This document shows positions 10,930 through 20,712 of a stretch of DNA of 64,000 nucleotides, in pieces; position 1 is the first letter of the stretch; every line of letters begins with the position of its first letter. The notes under the pieces are model-generated. The model saw only the letters and a program-made list of their open reading frames with translations. It had not been told where the DNA came from and searched no databases. The stretch covers positions 434,001 through 498,000 of the forward strand of contig NEEC01000016.1 in assembly GCA_002189035.1 (NCBI GenBank), read 5' to 3'. Made by a program: the position numbers and the translations under genes. This DNA is from Utricularia gibba. Its lineage: Eukaryota; Streptophyta; Magnoliopsida; Lamiales; Lentibulariaceae.

Positions 10930-13900
10930 ATGGAATGCGTTTACAAGGACCCAAAGGCTCCAATCGAGGCTAGAGTGCGGGATCTTCTCTCCCGGATGAC
11001 TCTCCTTGAGAAAATCGGCCAAATGACACAAATCGAGCGCAGTGTTGCCACGCCTTCTGCAATCACGGACCGCTTCATAGGTCTCTCAACTTCATTCTCT
11101 TCTTGTTGCATGCTACTTGGTTTTCCTTCTCTCTGCTGCCATCAATTTTTTACTAGCTCTTGGATTTCAAATTCGGTGCAGGGAGTGTGCTTAGTGGTGG
11201 TGGAAGCAAGCCATTTGAAAATGCGAAGTCGGTGGATTGGGCTGACATGATCGATGCGTTACAGAAGGCCGCCCTTGAGACCCGTCTCGGTATTCCAATT
11301 ATTTATGGAACTGATGCAGTTCATGGGAATAGCAACGTCTGTGGAACCACTATTTTTCCTCATAACATTGGCCTCGGGGCCACGCGGTTAGCTTTCTTTC
11401 ATGACAAGGAATTTCAGTGTTTTGATATAATTGGAATAGGCCTCTGAATACTTGGTGAAATGTACTGATTCATATGGGAATTTTTTCCATCTAGAGATGC
11501 TGATCTGGTTCGAAGAATTGGAGAGATAACTGCTCTTGAAGTTAGAGCATGTGGAGCACAGTATGCCTTTGCTCCATGTGTGGCTGTAAGTTGAATGGCG
11601 CATTAATCAGCTTACTGTAAATCATTCTTCTGTTTGCTTTTTTAGTTCAACTCCACTGAACCATTTTTGTTGTTAGATTGTACTCTAGGAATTGTTTTTG
11701 ACTCTATATGTACTAGCAATGAGACATCCGATTTTCAGGTTAGCAGGGACCCCGGTGGGGAAGATGCTTTGAGAGTTACAGTGAAGACCCCGAAGTTGTC
11801 AGAAAAATGACCTCCCTTGTTGCAGGCCTTCAAGGGCAGCCACCTGAGGGGCATCACAATGGCTATCCTTTTCTTGCTGGAAGGTAAAAAAATTTCTCGT
11901 TATTAGCATACAACGCTTCGGCATGGAAGGTGCAAGGTGGATGCTCCGCATGATTCTTATTTTATTATTGATATTGTTGTACAGAGTGAATATGCCACTC
12001 TGATCAAAAATCTTCCATCACTGCATGATTGAATCATCTGCAGTTTGATTCTTTATTTTTACCTTTGTTTTCAGAAAAAATGTAATTGCATCTGCCAAGC
12101 ATTTTGTTGGAGATGGTGGCACAGAGAACGGCAAAAATGAGGGGAATACAGTGGTGTCCTACGATGATCTGGAGGCAATTCATTTGGCTCCATACCTTGA
12201 CTGTCTTTCTCTCGGTGTTTGCACTGTGATGGCATCATACTCAAGTTGGAACGGCCGAAAAATGCACACTGAATATTTTCTTCTCACTGAAGTTCTGAAA
12301 AACAAACTTGGCTTCATGGTACGTTGTATTTCCAAAACATTTTTTCATAGTGTTTCCATCCATGCTCTTCACTCCTCACTCCCTATTTACAATACAATAA
12401 GATGCTATAGCACTCATTATTTCTTTGACAGTAAGCATACAAGGATTCCATGTAATATCAGTCATTGAATGCTGCATGTTATTCATCAGAAACTGCATTT
12501 GTGTTAAAAAAAATGATGCATGGTGCAGGGTTTCATAATATCAGACTGGGAAGCACTGGATCGACTTCATGATCCCTACGGTTCAAATTATCGCCAGGCC
12601 ATCCTGTCCACTGTAAACGCTGGAATTGATATGGTATACAGTGATTTGCAGGATTTCTTTCACCATATTTTTGTTTTTCATCTGTTGCTTTTATCCCCTT
12701 TTTTTTTCAGTTTCGTTCCCTTTCAAGATCTCAGTCACAGTCAATATTATGAGACATTTTGCAGATGTATGGTAACAAAGCATGGTTATTACAAGTTCCT
12801 GTACAATGAATGTGCTGCAGGTGATGGTTCCTTTTAGATTTGAATTGTTCTTAGAAGAGTTTCTGTCACTTGTTGAATCTGGGGAGATACCAATGCCACG
12901 GATCGACGATGCTGTGGAGAGGATTCTACGTGTGAAGTTTGTGTCCGGAGTTTTTGAGCATCCGTTTGCTGACAGAGCCTTGTTAGATGTGGTTGGTTGC
13001 AAGGTAAATTTAAGAATTGTTTTGGAAAATTTTCGAATGTTATTTTTATTTTTTAAAAAATAAAAAATAGTAGTAGAATTTTTTTTTTAAAAAAAGTAAA
13101 AATATACATGATGTTTTCTAAAAAATTTGTAGAGATAGAAATAATTTGGGGAATTTGATGGTAAAAATAGAAATAAAAATAAAGTTAAATATTTTTTATT
13201 TCTATTTTTGATTTATTTTTAATTATACTTAAAAATTATTTTTATCAAAAATAAAAATAAAAATCAGAATTATTTACTAAAAAATTATTTTTGATAAAAA
13301 CAGAAGCAAAAACAGTATTTCAAAATTTTAAACAACACAGTTTTACTTGTGGAGTTGTCCTCTATGTGTAAAGACTGGACATGCTGTGAAATCAAAACTT
13401 TTCCAGATTTGATTCATTCTTATTGCATCATTGCTGAGCATGAGATGCACTCTAGTACCTGTACCTGTATCCTTGGATCAAACTTCTTCTATCATCACTT
13501 TGGATCACTGATTTAGAGCATATCCTCCTGCTGTCTATTCCATTTTCTATGGTTTCAGGCACATAGAGAATTAGCACGTGAGGCTGTTAGAAAATCATTG
13601 GTTCTGTTGAAGAATGGAAAGGATCCACAGAGGCCCTTCCTCCCCTCAACAAGAAAGCCAACCGGATTCTTGTCGCCGGAACACATGCAGACAATCTTGG
13701 CTATCAGTGCGGTGGCTGGACCATCTACTGGGAAGGGAAGAGTGGTAGAATAACTGAAGGTTCGTCTTCTAGCTAGTAGCTTCATGATGTGTTCTTGGGC
13801 TTCACCATTCTCATCTCCTCCAGGAACAACAATCTTGGATGCTGTGAGGGAAGCAGTGGATGAGTCTACAGAGGTGGTACACGAACCAAATCCTTCCAGT

Positions 13901-14302
13901 GAAACATTCTCCGGTGAGGAATTCTCCTTTGCCATAGTCGCAGTCGGAGAGGCTCCGTATGTCGAAACAGGAGGTGATGATCCAGTGCTCAAGATCCACT
14001 TCGAGGGATCGGAGTTGGCCGCGTTGGTTGCGGAAAGAGTTCCCACGGTGTTGATTCTGGTCACCGGTAGGCCGGTGGTGCTGGAGCCATGGCTTCTGGA
14101 GAAGGTGGAGTCTGTGGTGGCGGCCTGGCTGCCCGGAACAGAAGGCAATGGCATCACAGATGTACTCTTCGGGGACTACCCTTTTCAGGGGAAGCTTCCG
14201 ATGACCTGGTTCAGAAACGTCGAGCAGCTTCCGGTGCACCGTGCGCAGAACTCGCTTGATCCTCCTCCTCTCTTCCCTTTCGGCTTTGGGTTGACATCCT
14301 GA
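10930..14302 (+). CDS. GH3 beta-glucosidase/exoglucanase, cytosolic type, with two single-base frame breaks
   Basis: Nine exons: 10930-11080, 11182-11386, 11495-11585, 11739-11883, 12075-12318, 12529-12633, 12821-13003, 13559-13759, 13824-14302. Allowing one missing base in exon 4 and one in exon 8, the phases close and give 601 residues. The family hydrolyses beta-1,3/1,4-glucosides and cell-wall oligoglucans. The nucleophile motif GFIISDW places Asp at 285 and the acid/base motif GEAPYVET places Glu at 490. Both match barley ExoI positions. The protein starts [20 protein letters not shown] with no signal peptide, so it belongs to the intracellular branch. The breaks are at 11750-11753, within the expected VSRDPRWGR motif, and at 13642-13645, within the expected FLPLNKKA. 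Each lies in a run of four C where five are expected. As written, translation would stop in exon 4. It is either an assembly error or a recent pseudogene. Confidence 0.85.
13020..13330. repeat. AT-rich foldback sequence in GH3 intron 7
   Basis: A low-complexity A/T region with two neighbouring perfect inverted repeats. One is a 14-base stem at 13163-13176 and 13196-13209. The other is a 16-base stem at 13239-13254 and 13285-13300. It may be the remnant of a small foldback element. I see no clear terminal repeats or target duplication. Confidence 0.45.
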
Positions 14303-14927
14303 TCTCATCGGCGGCCTGCCGTGTTCCAGTGCCGGAGTTTTCCAAGCCATTTGAGTACACCCTTCATTCAATATTCCTGCGTGTGATATTCTGTTTTATT
14401 TGATTTGGATTTTCGAAAATTCTTCTTGAATTTTTTTTAATAAAATAAAAATTGGATCCAATATTTAAAATGAATCATAAAGAATAAGGAATATATTTCA
14501 ATTCTTCTCGTCATGCATATTACCGTCGATTGCTCGGTCCGCCGCGCCGCCGCCGGCTCGCTCGCCGCTAACACCGCACTGCCTCCGTGACTTATGGATG
14601 TACTCATCGTTTATGTACCGATGAATAATAATTCTGTTTGGGGATCAATTATGTTATTTAATTAAAAATTAATTTTCGGAATATAAAAAATTGATTTCCA
14701 CTGTTTAATGAATATAGATAGCGTACCAAGAAGTTCCGACATTTGCAGTTCACGCCGCCCCGTCAACGCCTATCTCTCTCCCTCATCTACGTGCGCTGGT
14801 TTCTCGATAGCTCTGCGCCGCGGATCACAACTCCGATCCTTGCTCTACGCAGGAAATGCTCTGAGCTTAGAGCTCTCACCGCTTCTTTCTGCACTCTGCG
14901 CTTTCACATTTTCGTCAAACGCGCACC
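14303..14927. other. Spacer between GH3 and KH-protein genes
   Basis: Holds the GH3 3' UTR on the left. A short GC-rich patch of GCC/GCG triplets lies at about 14535-14570, then AT-rich DNA to 14710. The pyrimidine-rich sequence from about 14740 is probably the promoter and 5' UTR of the KH-domain gene. No separate gene is supported. Confidence 0.5.
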
Positions 14928-16073
14928 ATGGCGATGGAGGGAAGCGAATCCGCCGCTCGCAACGGGGATTCCTCTGAGGTCGTCCAGGATCAGTCTCCGT
15001 CTCATAAATCTGATACTCCTTCAGGTTGTCTTTTTTCTATTTGTTGCGTGCATTGTGTGGAGTTTGTGCGCATTGCTCGTGATTGTTAGCGAAGATCTCC
15101 TGTGTGAAAATAGCTAGCTTCAAGTGTGAGTGGATGCTGGAGGCTTCCTTTTCCAGTGACTGATTTTGAGTGGATGTTCCAATCTGTAACAATATTTTTC
15201 ATGTAATCGATTTTGTACTTAAATTCTACCATGGGACTCTTGTTCATGCTGCTGTTGGCTCGATTCAAAATTCTGTCTTTTTCGAAAATGATCTCGATGG
15301 ATTTAGGTGATCAGTAAACTTTCTTTTCTATTTCGTGTTTTTTTTTTTTTTGGGCCATTCTTCGTGTGTTATTGAAACTGAGCTTTTGCTTATTGCACAG
15401 GAAATGAAGAGAAGGGTACGCATCTTCGTTTCCTTTTATCAAACACTGAAGCTGGTTCCATCATTGGGAAGGGTGGTTCAACAATAAATGATATTCAGTC
15501 GCAATCCAGTTCCCGCATCCAGTTGTCACGCAACTATGAATTTTTTCCTGGCACATCTGATAGAATCATCTTAGTATCTGGACCTGTTGTTAGCATACTA
15601 AAGGCAGTTGACCTTATCCTCTCGAAGTTACTGGATGAGGTTATTGAAATCATTTTGAAAGGTTTCCTGATCTAGAATTTTAGGTTTGATCTTTGTATAA
15701 CTGCGTTTATGCTTCTCTAGTTCTATGCCAAAGACGGAGGGCAACTTGATCCAGTATCAAAAATTAGACTGATAGCACCAAATAGTTCTTGTGGTGGTAT
15801 AATTGGAAAGGGAGGGGCAGAAATAAGGTAAATTTCTTCGTGATTTGTTGCCTCCCTCTGGTATGATGGATTGCATGGAGAGTGTATGTTATTTAGGTTG
15901 CTAATCTATAATTTTATGATCTGTCAAACGAGGCTGTGCTATCAGTTAGTAAGATCAGCTGAGGGTTTTCGTACAGTTCAAAGCTGTTTCATGAACGGAG
16001 AGTGTACATAATTCTTGTTTGGAGCCTTTGCAGATCCATTCATTTCACCTTTTCAGTTTTCACTTCTATCTTT

Positions 16074-16104
<31 letters not shown>

Positions 16105-17658
16105 GACTTTCTAGAGCAAATACCTGCTCCTGATCTTATCCGCAATTGTTTCCTTGGATTAGGTCACTTATTGAAGTCTCACAAGCTGAAGTTAAGATAT
16201 CACCACAAGATGCTTATTTCCCTGGCTTGCATGATAGATTGGTGACAGTCACTGGCACATTGGGCGAACAGTTACGGGCTATCGAGCTAATCCTATTGAA
16301 ATTAGTCAGTGATCCATATTATCAGCAGTCAATGCATTCTCCATTCCCATATGCAGGTATAAGTTCATAATGTAAATTACAGACCCAAAATTAGTATCCT
16401 TAGGATTGGCATGAAAGTTAGGCGTTATGCCTTTTTTGCTAAAATAAGGCTGCATGCTAAAGGAGTCATCTTTATTGCGTAAGACTGAAAAGAGAATTAA
16501 ATATTAACATCACTGACGTATGAAATATGGAGACAATTACACCACTTTATGATGTCTGAATGACATGCTTTTTTGTGCATATAAAAGCAGATTCATTTTC
16601 AAGCCGTAATTATAAATAGATTAAATTAACTATCCATACATCCTTTTTTTGTTGGGATTAAAAATGATGCATGAAAAATGAAAATTCCTCTTCTCTTCGT
16701 GTTTATCAATTGATGTAGCTTAAGCCTTTCCTTTTCCGGTCTCAAATCCTGTCATTCATTTACTCGTCTTGAAGCGCTTGTGCACAATGGGATCAACTAC
16801 GGGCCAAATGTGTATGGTGCAAAGTATCCAAGTAACAGGCTTCATAACAAGGCAAGTGATTTCTTGAGACACTGTGTATGATCATATTGTGTCACATCAT
16901 TTTTTGATTTCACAATCTCAATGCTGAACAGCTTTTTCAAAACCATGTTAAAATGCTAACGTGGTACAACGTGCATAATTGCTGATTTCCTTCATCATGT
17001 GCTTGTTTTTAATGGTACCTGAAGTTACTGGTAACTGTGTTTATAGAATCTAGTTCCATGCGTTAGAAATAGTAATGGTTGGCTGCTTCACCGGAATTTG
17101 CACCCTTGGAATTTTTTTTAGGATTAGAATCATGAATCTCAGATTTTTCTGTTATCTTATTTGTTATCTTCATTATTGAGCATTGTCTATGGCAGGAGGA
17201 TAGAAGTAGTTCCGTGACTATTGGTGTTTCCGACGAAAATATTGGATTAGTTGTTGGACGTGGTGGACGTAACATTATGGAAATCAGTCAGGTTATTTTT
17301 TCAGGTTTTTTGTATCTTGTCTAATTTTTTTTTTCCCTGAAGATGCATATTGTCTGATTAATTTTTCATAATTATATTCTGTGGTCCCGCAGCTCAGTGG
17401 AGCTAGGGTAAAGATTTCCGACAGAGGTGATTTCATCCCTGGGACATCAAATAGGTATTGAGTATGGTACTGAAATCTATCACTTTATATGTATGCATCA
17501 GGAATTTGTAACCTGACTGGGATTTCCTGCTTTCTCACAGAAAAGTCACCATTAGCGGGTCACAGAGGGCAATTCGTGCCGCCGAGTCCATGATAACTAG
17601 GAAAATTGCTTCTAGTGGTGGGAGCTCACTGCAATATCTTAAAGTTCAGATTCTATGA
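14928..17658 (+). CDS. BTR1: Three-KH-domain RNA-binding protein, BTR1 type
   Basis: Eight exons: 14928-15024, 15401-15639, 15721-15827, 16163-16356, 16775-16851, 17196-17291, 17393-17454, 17541-17658, giving 329 residues. KH1 has [13 protein letters not shown]2 has [12 protein letters not shown] and KH3 has [11 protein letters not shown], each with the GXXG RNA-binding loop. Order and spacing match Arabidopsis BTR1 (Binding to ToMV RNA), a NOVA/PCBP-like cytosolic single-stranded RNA-binding protein known to bind tomato mosaic virus RNA and limit its multiplication. The linker exon at 16775-16851 is followed by a GC donor (AAG|GCAAGT); its acceptor choice is set only by phase. The last exon is read to TGA at 17656. 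Alternatively, a weak donor after 17580 could join an exon near 17721 and end at 17782, giving a different C-terminal tail. Confidence 0.88.
16074..16099. repeat. (GT)n microsatellite in a BTR1 intron
   Basis: An uninterrupted TG/GT dinucleotide run of roughly 24-26 bases in the intron between exons 3 and 4. Confidence 0.9.
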
Positions 17659-18103
17659 AAAGCATCAAAAGCATTGACAACTTGTGGAATTTGTTTGTTC
17701 GTTTTGTTGTTTCATTTCAGGTGAACTTGGTCCATTCACGAAGATGGATATCAACCCCGAAGAAAGTTTTGTTACAAACTGATGGCAGAAACTAATTTGT
17801 TGAAAAAAGATGATTTCTTTGGATCTATACCAGAGTCGTGCTACTGCTCCAAAATGTGAGAACGATTCTTGACCTTTTTTATGTTCTTTTTTCGACATAT
17901 TGGGATTTATTTCCAGAATCATGCAGTAGGAAACTATAGTAACATAGCTTGCGATGGCATTATTATAATTATGCATAGCATTAGGGAATTGATGATGTGG
18001 GTTTTACCATTTGATGATACTATGACATTGAGTGGTGAAGCTGATGAAAATATGCATGCATCTTTATAATGATAGAACTAGTGAGCCCTTAGCCATGACG
18101 AGC
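17659..18103. other. Convergent 3' region between the KH gene and the glycine-rich gene
   Basis: The two flanking genes converge here, so this stretch should contain both 3' UTRs. It also contains the possible alternative last exon of the KH gene (about 17721-17782). No independent gene is seen. Confidence 0.5.
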
Positions 18104-18742
18104 TCATGGTCCATTCCATTTGCCTCCACCATTTCCATACCCAGATCCATAACCAGATCCATAACCAGATCCACTCCCGTACCCTGAGCTTCCTCCCCCG
18201 CCACCACCTCCTCCTCCTCCTCCTCCACCACTGGCTCCATATCCAGAGCCGCTACCACTACCATATCCAGAACCACTCCCTGATCCATAGCCTGAGCCAC
18301 CTCCACCTCCTTGACCACCACCACCTCCTCCTCCACCTCCTTGTCCACCACCTATTCCGTATCCAGCACCTGTCCCGTATCCAGAACCACTCCCTGCTCC
18401 ATAGCCCGAGCTACCTCCACCTTGTCCTCCTCCACCTCCCTGCCCACCACCACCTCCATACCAGCACCACTCCCATATCCAGAACCATATCCTGATCCAT
18501 ATCCTTTGCCATATCCTTCAATTCCACCTCCACCACCACCTCCACCTCCACCACCCCGGGAATATTGCCGTAGTACTGCCCATTAGCATTCCCATATCCC
18601 AAGCCATACCCAGAACCCGACCCAACTCCCACTGCACCTTCCCCACCACCCAAAAAACTTCCCACCCTAGCCCCAACCCCATATCCACACACAGCATAAC
18701 CAAGAACATCGCTGCAAGCATGGCTGTGCCACATCTTGCCAT
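18104..18742 (-). pseudogene. Secreted glycine-rich (cell-wall type) protein, frame broken three times
   Basis: Read on the minus strand from the ATG at 18742, the first 22 or so codons encode a hydrophobic signal peptide (MARCGTAMLAAMFLVMLCVD). After that the raw frame makes no sense, but neighbouring frames give an almost pure Gly/Tyr/Ser protein. It has long Gly runs and many repeats of GYGSG, and ends NGGGKWNGP before TGA at 18104. Three single-base losses, at 18677-18680, 18554-18557 and 18461-18462, would connect everything into about 213 residues. A TATA box (TATAAATAGG, minus strand) lies at 18841-18850, about 100 bases upstream of this ATG. The TATA position rules out a longer start at 18841. 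The family consists of structural cell-wall glycine-rich proteins. The type is set to pseudogene because the sequence as written is broken, but assembly error is at least as likely. Confidence 0.75.
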
Positions 18743-19908
18743 CTCTAGAACTTGGTGTCCAAAGAAACACCTGTTCTTCTGGTTGTTTAAGATCAGCTCC
18801 TGATCCTCCTTACTCTTAACTACAACCTTTCCAAGTGCCACCTATTTATAGAAATGTGCAACCAGTAGCTCATTGGCAGAAGAGTAGGTTTCATGTAGGT
18901 AGGAGGTACATGTTATTTTCACTGGAATAGTGGTGATGGTGGTAGTGCTCATCATTTTTTCTTCATGGTGTGCACTTTGCTTAAAGCCTGTTACACACCA
19001 CCTTTTTTGACTCTCCGCTCCCGATCAGGTTCCTTCAGTTTTTTTCCCTTCTCACTGACAATGTTTTATTTGTGATTCAAACAAGAGATTGTGCAGCTGT
19101 GGTGCAGAAAGAGTGCTTCATTCTTTTCTTTGAGATGACATTTGTAGGTTTAGAAGATGGCAATTGGCATCAACTCTGAGGGTGATGACTGCCTGCCACT
19201 TAGTGCTTCGGACGCGGGAAATGATTCATTCCACTCCCAAATCTCCTTCCCATAATCACTTCCTAGGACAGCTGGTGTGAAACCAAGCACTTATTCACTG
19301 CTACCTTTTGAACAATTTATCTGAAGTCGATTTCTATGTCTCACACAAATGTAAAATATTTATATCAAATATGATCATTTTTCAAATATACTAAATAACC
19401 GAAAGACGAACACCACTTCTTGCTCTTCGAATATCATTTGATATCGACTGTTTCGTGACCCGAATGCATGGAATTCATAGTCAGTATAAGAGAGTGATGA
19501 TCGTTTTTATCAAATACTTACAGTGCTGCACGTTCGTGTCCCTCGTATCGAACGTGCCCTACGTAGAAGAAAACCCTGCATCTGTGTTACGAAACGGATG
19601 CCCCGTGCGCCTACGTAGAAGAAAGCCCATGATTTTTCTTGCCATGGATTAGTTTACTGCAGACGTATGCATTGACATTTTAATCACGATGCTACGCAAA
19701 AGAGATTAGAGGCATCATTTTTTTTTCTAAAAAGGAAAACTTTATTACATAACAATTTGCATGATGAACGTAAGAGCAGTAGCATATAATTCCACACATA
19801 ATCTGAGTTCCAATTGCTCCAAAAGAGAAGCCATGCAAATTCCACTAAAGATACCAACTCCTTTAAAAACAAAACAAAAAGGCATACCACACACAAACAC
19901 CTAAAACC
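18743..19908. other. Intergenic region with GRP promoter and a short direct repeat
   Basis: The left end holds the glycine-rich gene's promoter (TATA at 18841-18850, minus strand). A 15-base direct repeat, CCTACGTAGAAGAAA, occurs at 19558-19572 and 19610-19624. No coding gene is supported. A 65-codon plus-strand ORF at 19455-19652 has no features. Confidence 0.55.
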
Positions 19909-20331
19909 ATGAAGGTGTTCATCCTCCTGGCGATCTTGGCATCTGGCTGCGCTCTGCAGGTGTCCTACGCCGAGTCCCTTCGATCCTGCCAATTCACAAA
20001 AGCTTACGAGGTCCAAGTGATCAATCAGCTTCCAGAAAACCCCGACCCACTGAGGGTGCACTGCGCATCCAGTGATGATGACTTGGGATATCATAAACTC
20101 ACCACAAACCAAGTTTTCAAGTGGGGTTTCTGTGAGAGCTTCCTTCACAACACCCTCTTCTTCTGTCACCTCAACTGGTCATACCATACAAAAGCCTTCA
20201 ATGTCTACACATCGAGGATGAGAACCGAATGCAAATTCGGTGTTTGTTATTGGATTGCTAGAGAAGATGGGATTTATTTCAATGATAATTTTCCTACTGG
20301 GGTTTCAAGTAGAGTCTATCTCTGGGAATAG
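19909..20331 (+). CDS. S-protein homolog (plant self-incompatibility S1 family), secreted
   Basis: A single exon of 140 residues. Residues 1-21 form a clear signal peptide (MKVFILLAILASGCALQVSYA). The mature part shows the S1/SPH fold pattern: a VQVINQLPEN strand, LRVHCASSDDDLG, a central KWGFCESFLHNTLFFCHLNW block and a C-terminal CYWIAREDGIYF. Conserved cysteines are in the VHC and FFC positions and near the C-terminus. Members are small secreted proteins related to the Papaver pistil S determinant PrsS; most of the many homologs have no known role. Intronless structure and short length are usual for the family. The antisense 161-codon ORF over the same DNA is a shadow. Confidence 0.93.
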   Translation: MKVFILLAILASGCALQVSYAESLRSCQFTKAYEVQVINQLPENPDPLRVHCASSDDDLGYHKLTTNQVFKWGFCESFLHNTLFFCHLNWSYHTKAFNVYTSRMRTECKFGVCYWIAREDGIYFNDNFPTGVSSRVYLWE

Positions 20332-20712
20332 GGAGGTTCAGTCATGCCATTTTCTGAAATAGATATCAGAAACAGAAATAAACTTGTTATTTCTTTCCTA
20401 TCTATGCACACAACAGTTTCGAGTTTAAGGTCAATGTAATAGGATCATGACAATGGAGGGGACGAGAATGAGGGCTCTTTCATTGTGGCACGTTCATGTG
20501 AAATGAGATTTACTAAACACAGACAAGATAGGATATCAGAGTAACACTAAAAGAAGACAATGTGTTAGGAAAACGCGAGTGACAAAAACTCAACTCCTTC
20601 TGATGCATCTTTCCTTTCCATTCGGCCGTTGTTTTGTTTCTTCCGACTACTTTTGCCCAAAAGAAAAAACAGCAGAGAGAAAATATTGTCAAATGCACAT
20701 AACCTGGAGTTT
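20332..20712. other. Convergent 3' spacer between SPH and PP2A B' genes
   Basis: Contains the 3' UTRs of the two convergent genes. No other gene is seen. Confidence 0.5.

Noticed and set aside
13511-13530. TTTAGAGCATATCC, similar to a MITE end
   Set aside because: No matching inverted end or target duplication within reach, and the exon starts only 30 bases later.
13555-14371. Two minus-strand ORFs of about 190-200 codons
   Set aside because: They lie opposite conserved GH3 exons 8 and 9 and have no recognisable content.
18106-18495. His-rich plus-strand ORF
   Set aside because: It is the complement of the Gly/Tyr-codon repeats of the minus-strand glycine-rich gene.
19684-20169. 161-codon minus-strand ORF opposite the S-protein homolog
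   Set aside because: No domain or signal. The plus strand has a complete signal peptide and family motifs, so this is an antisense shadow.
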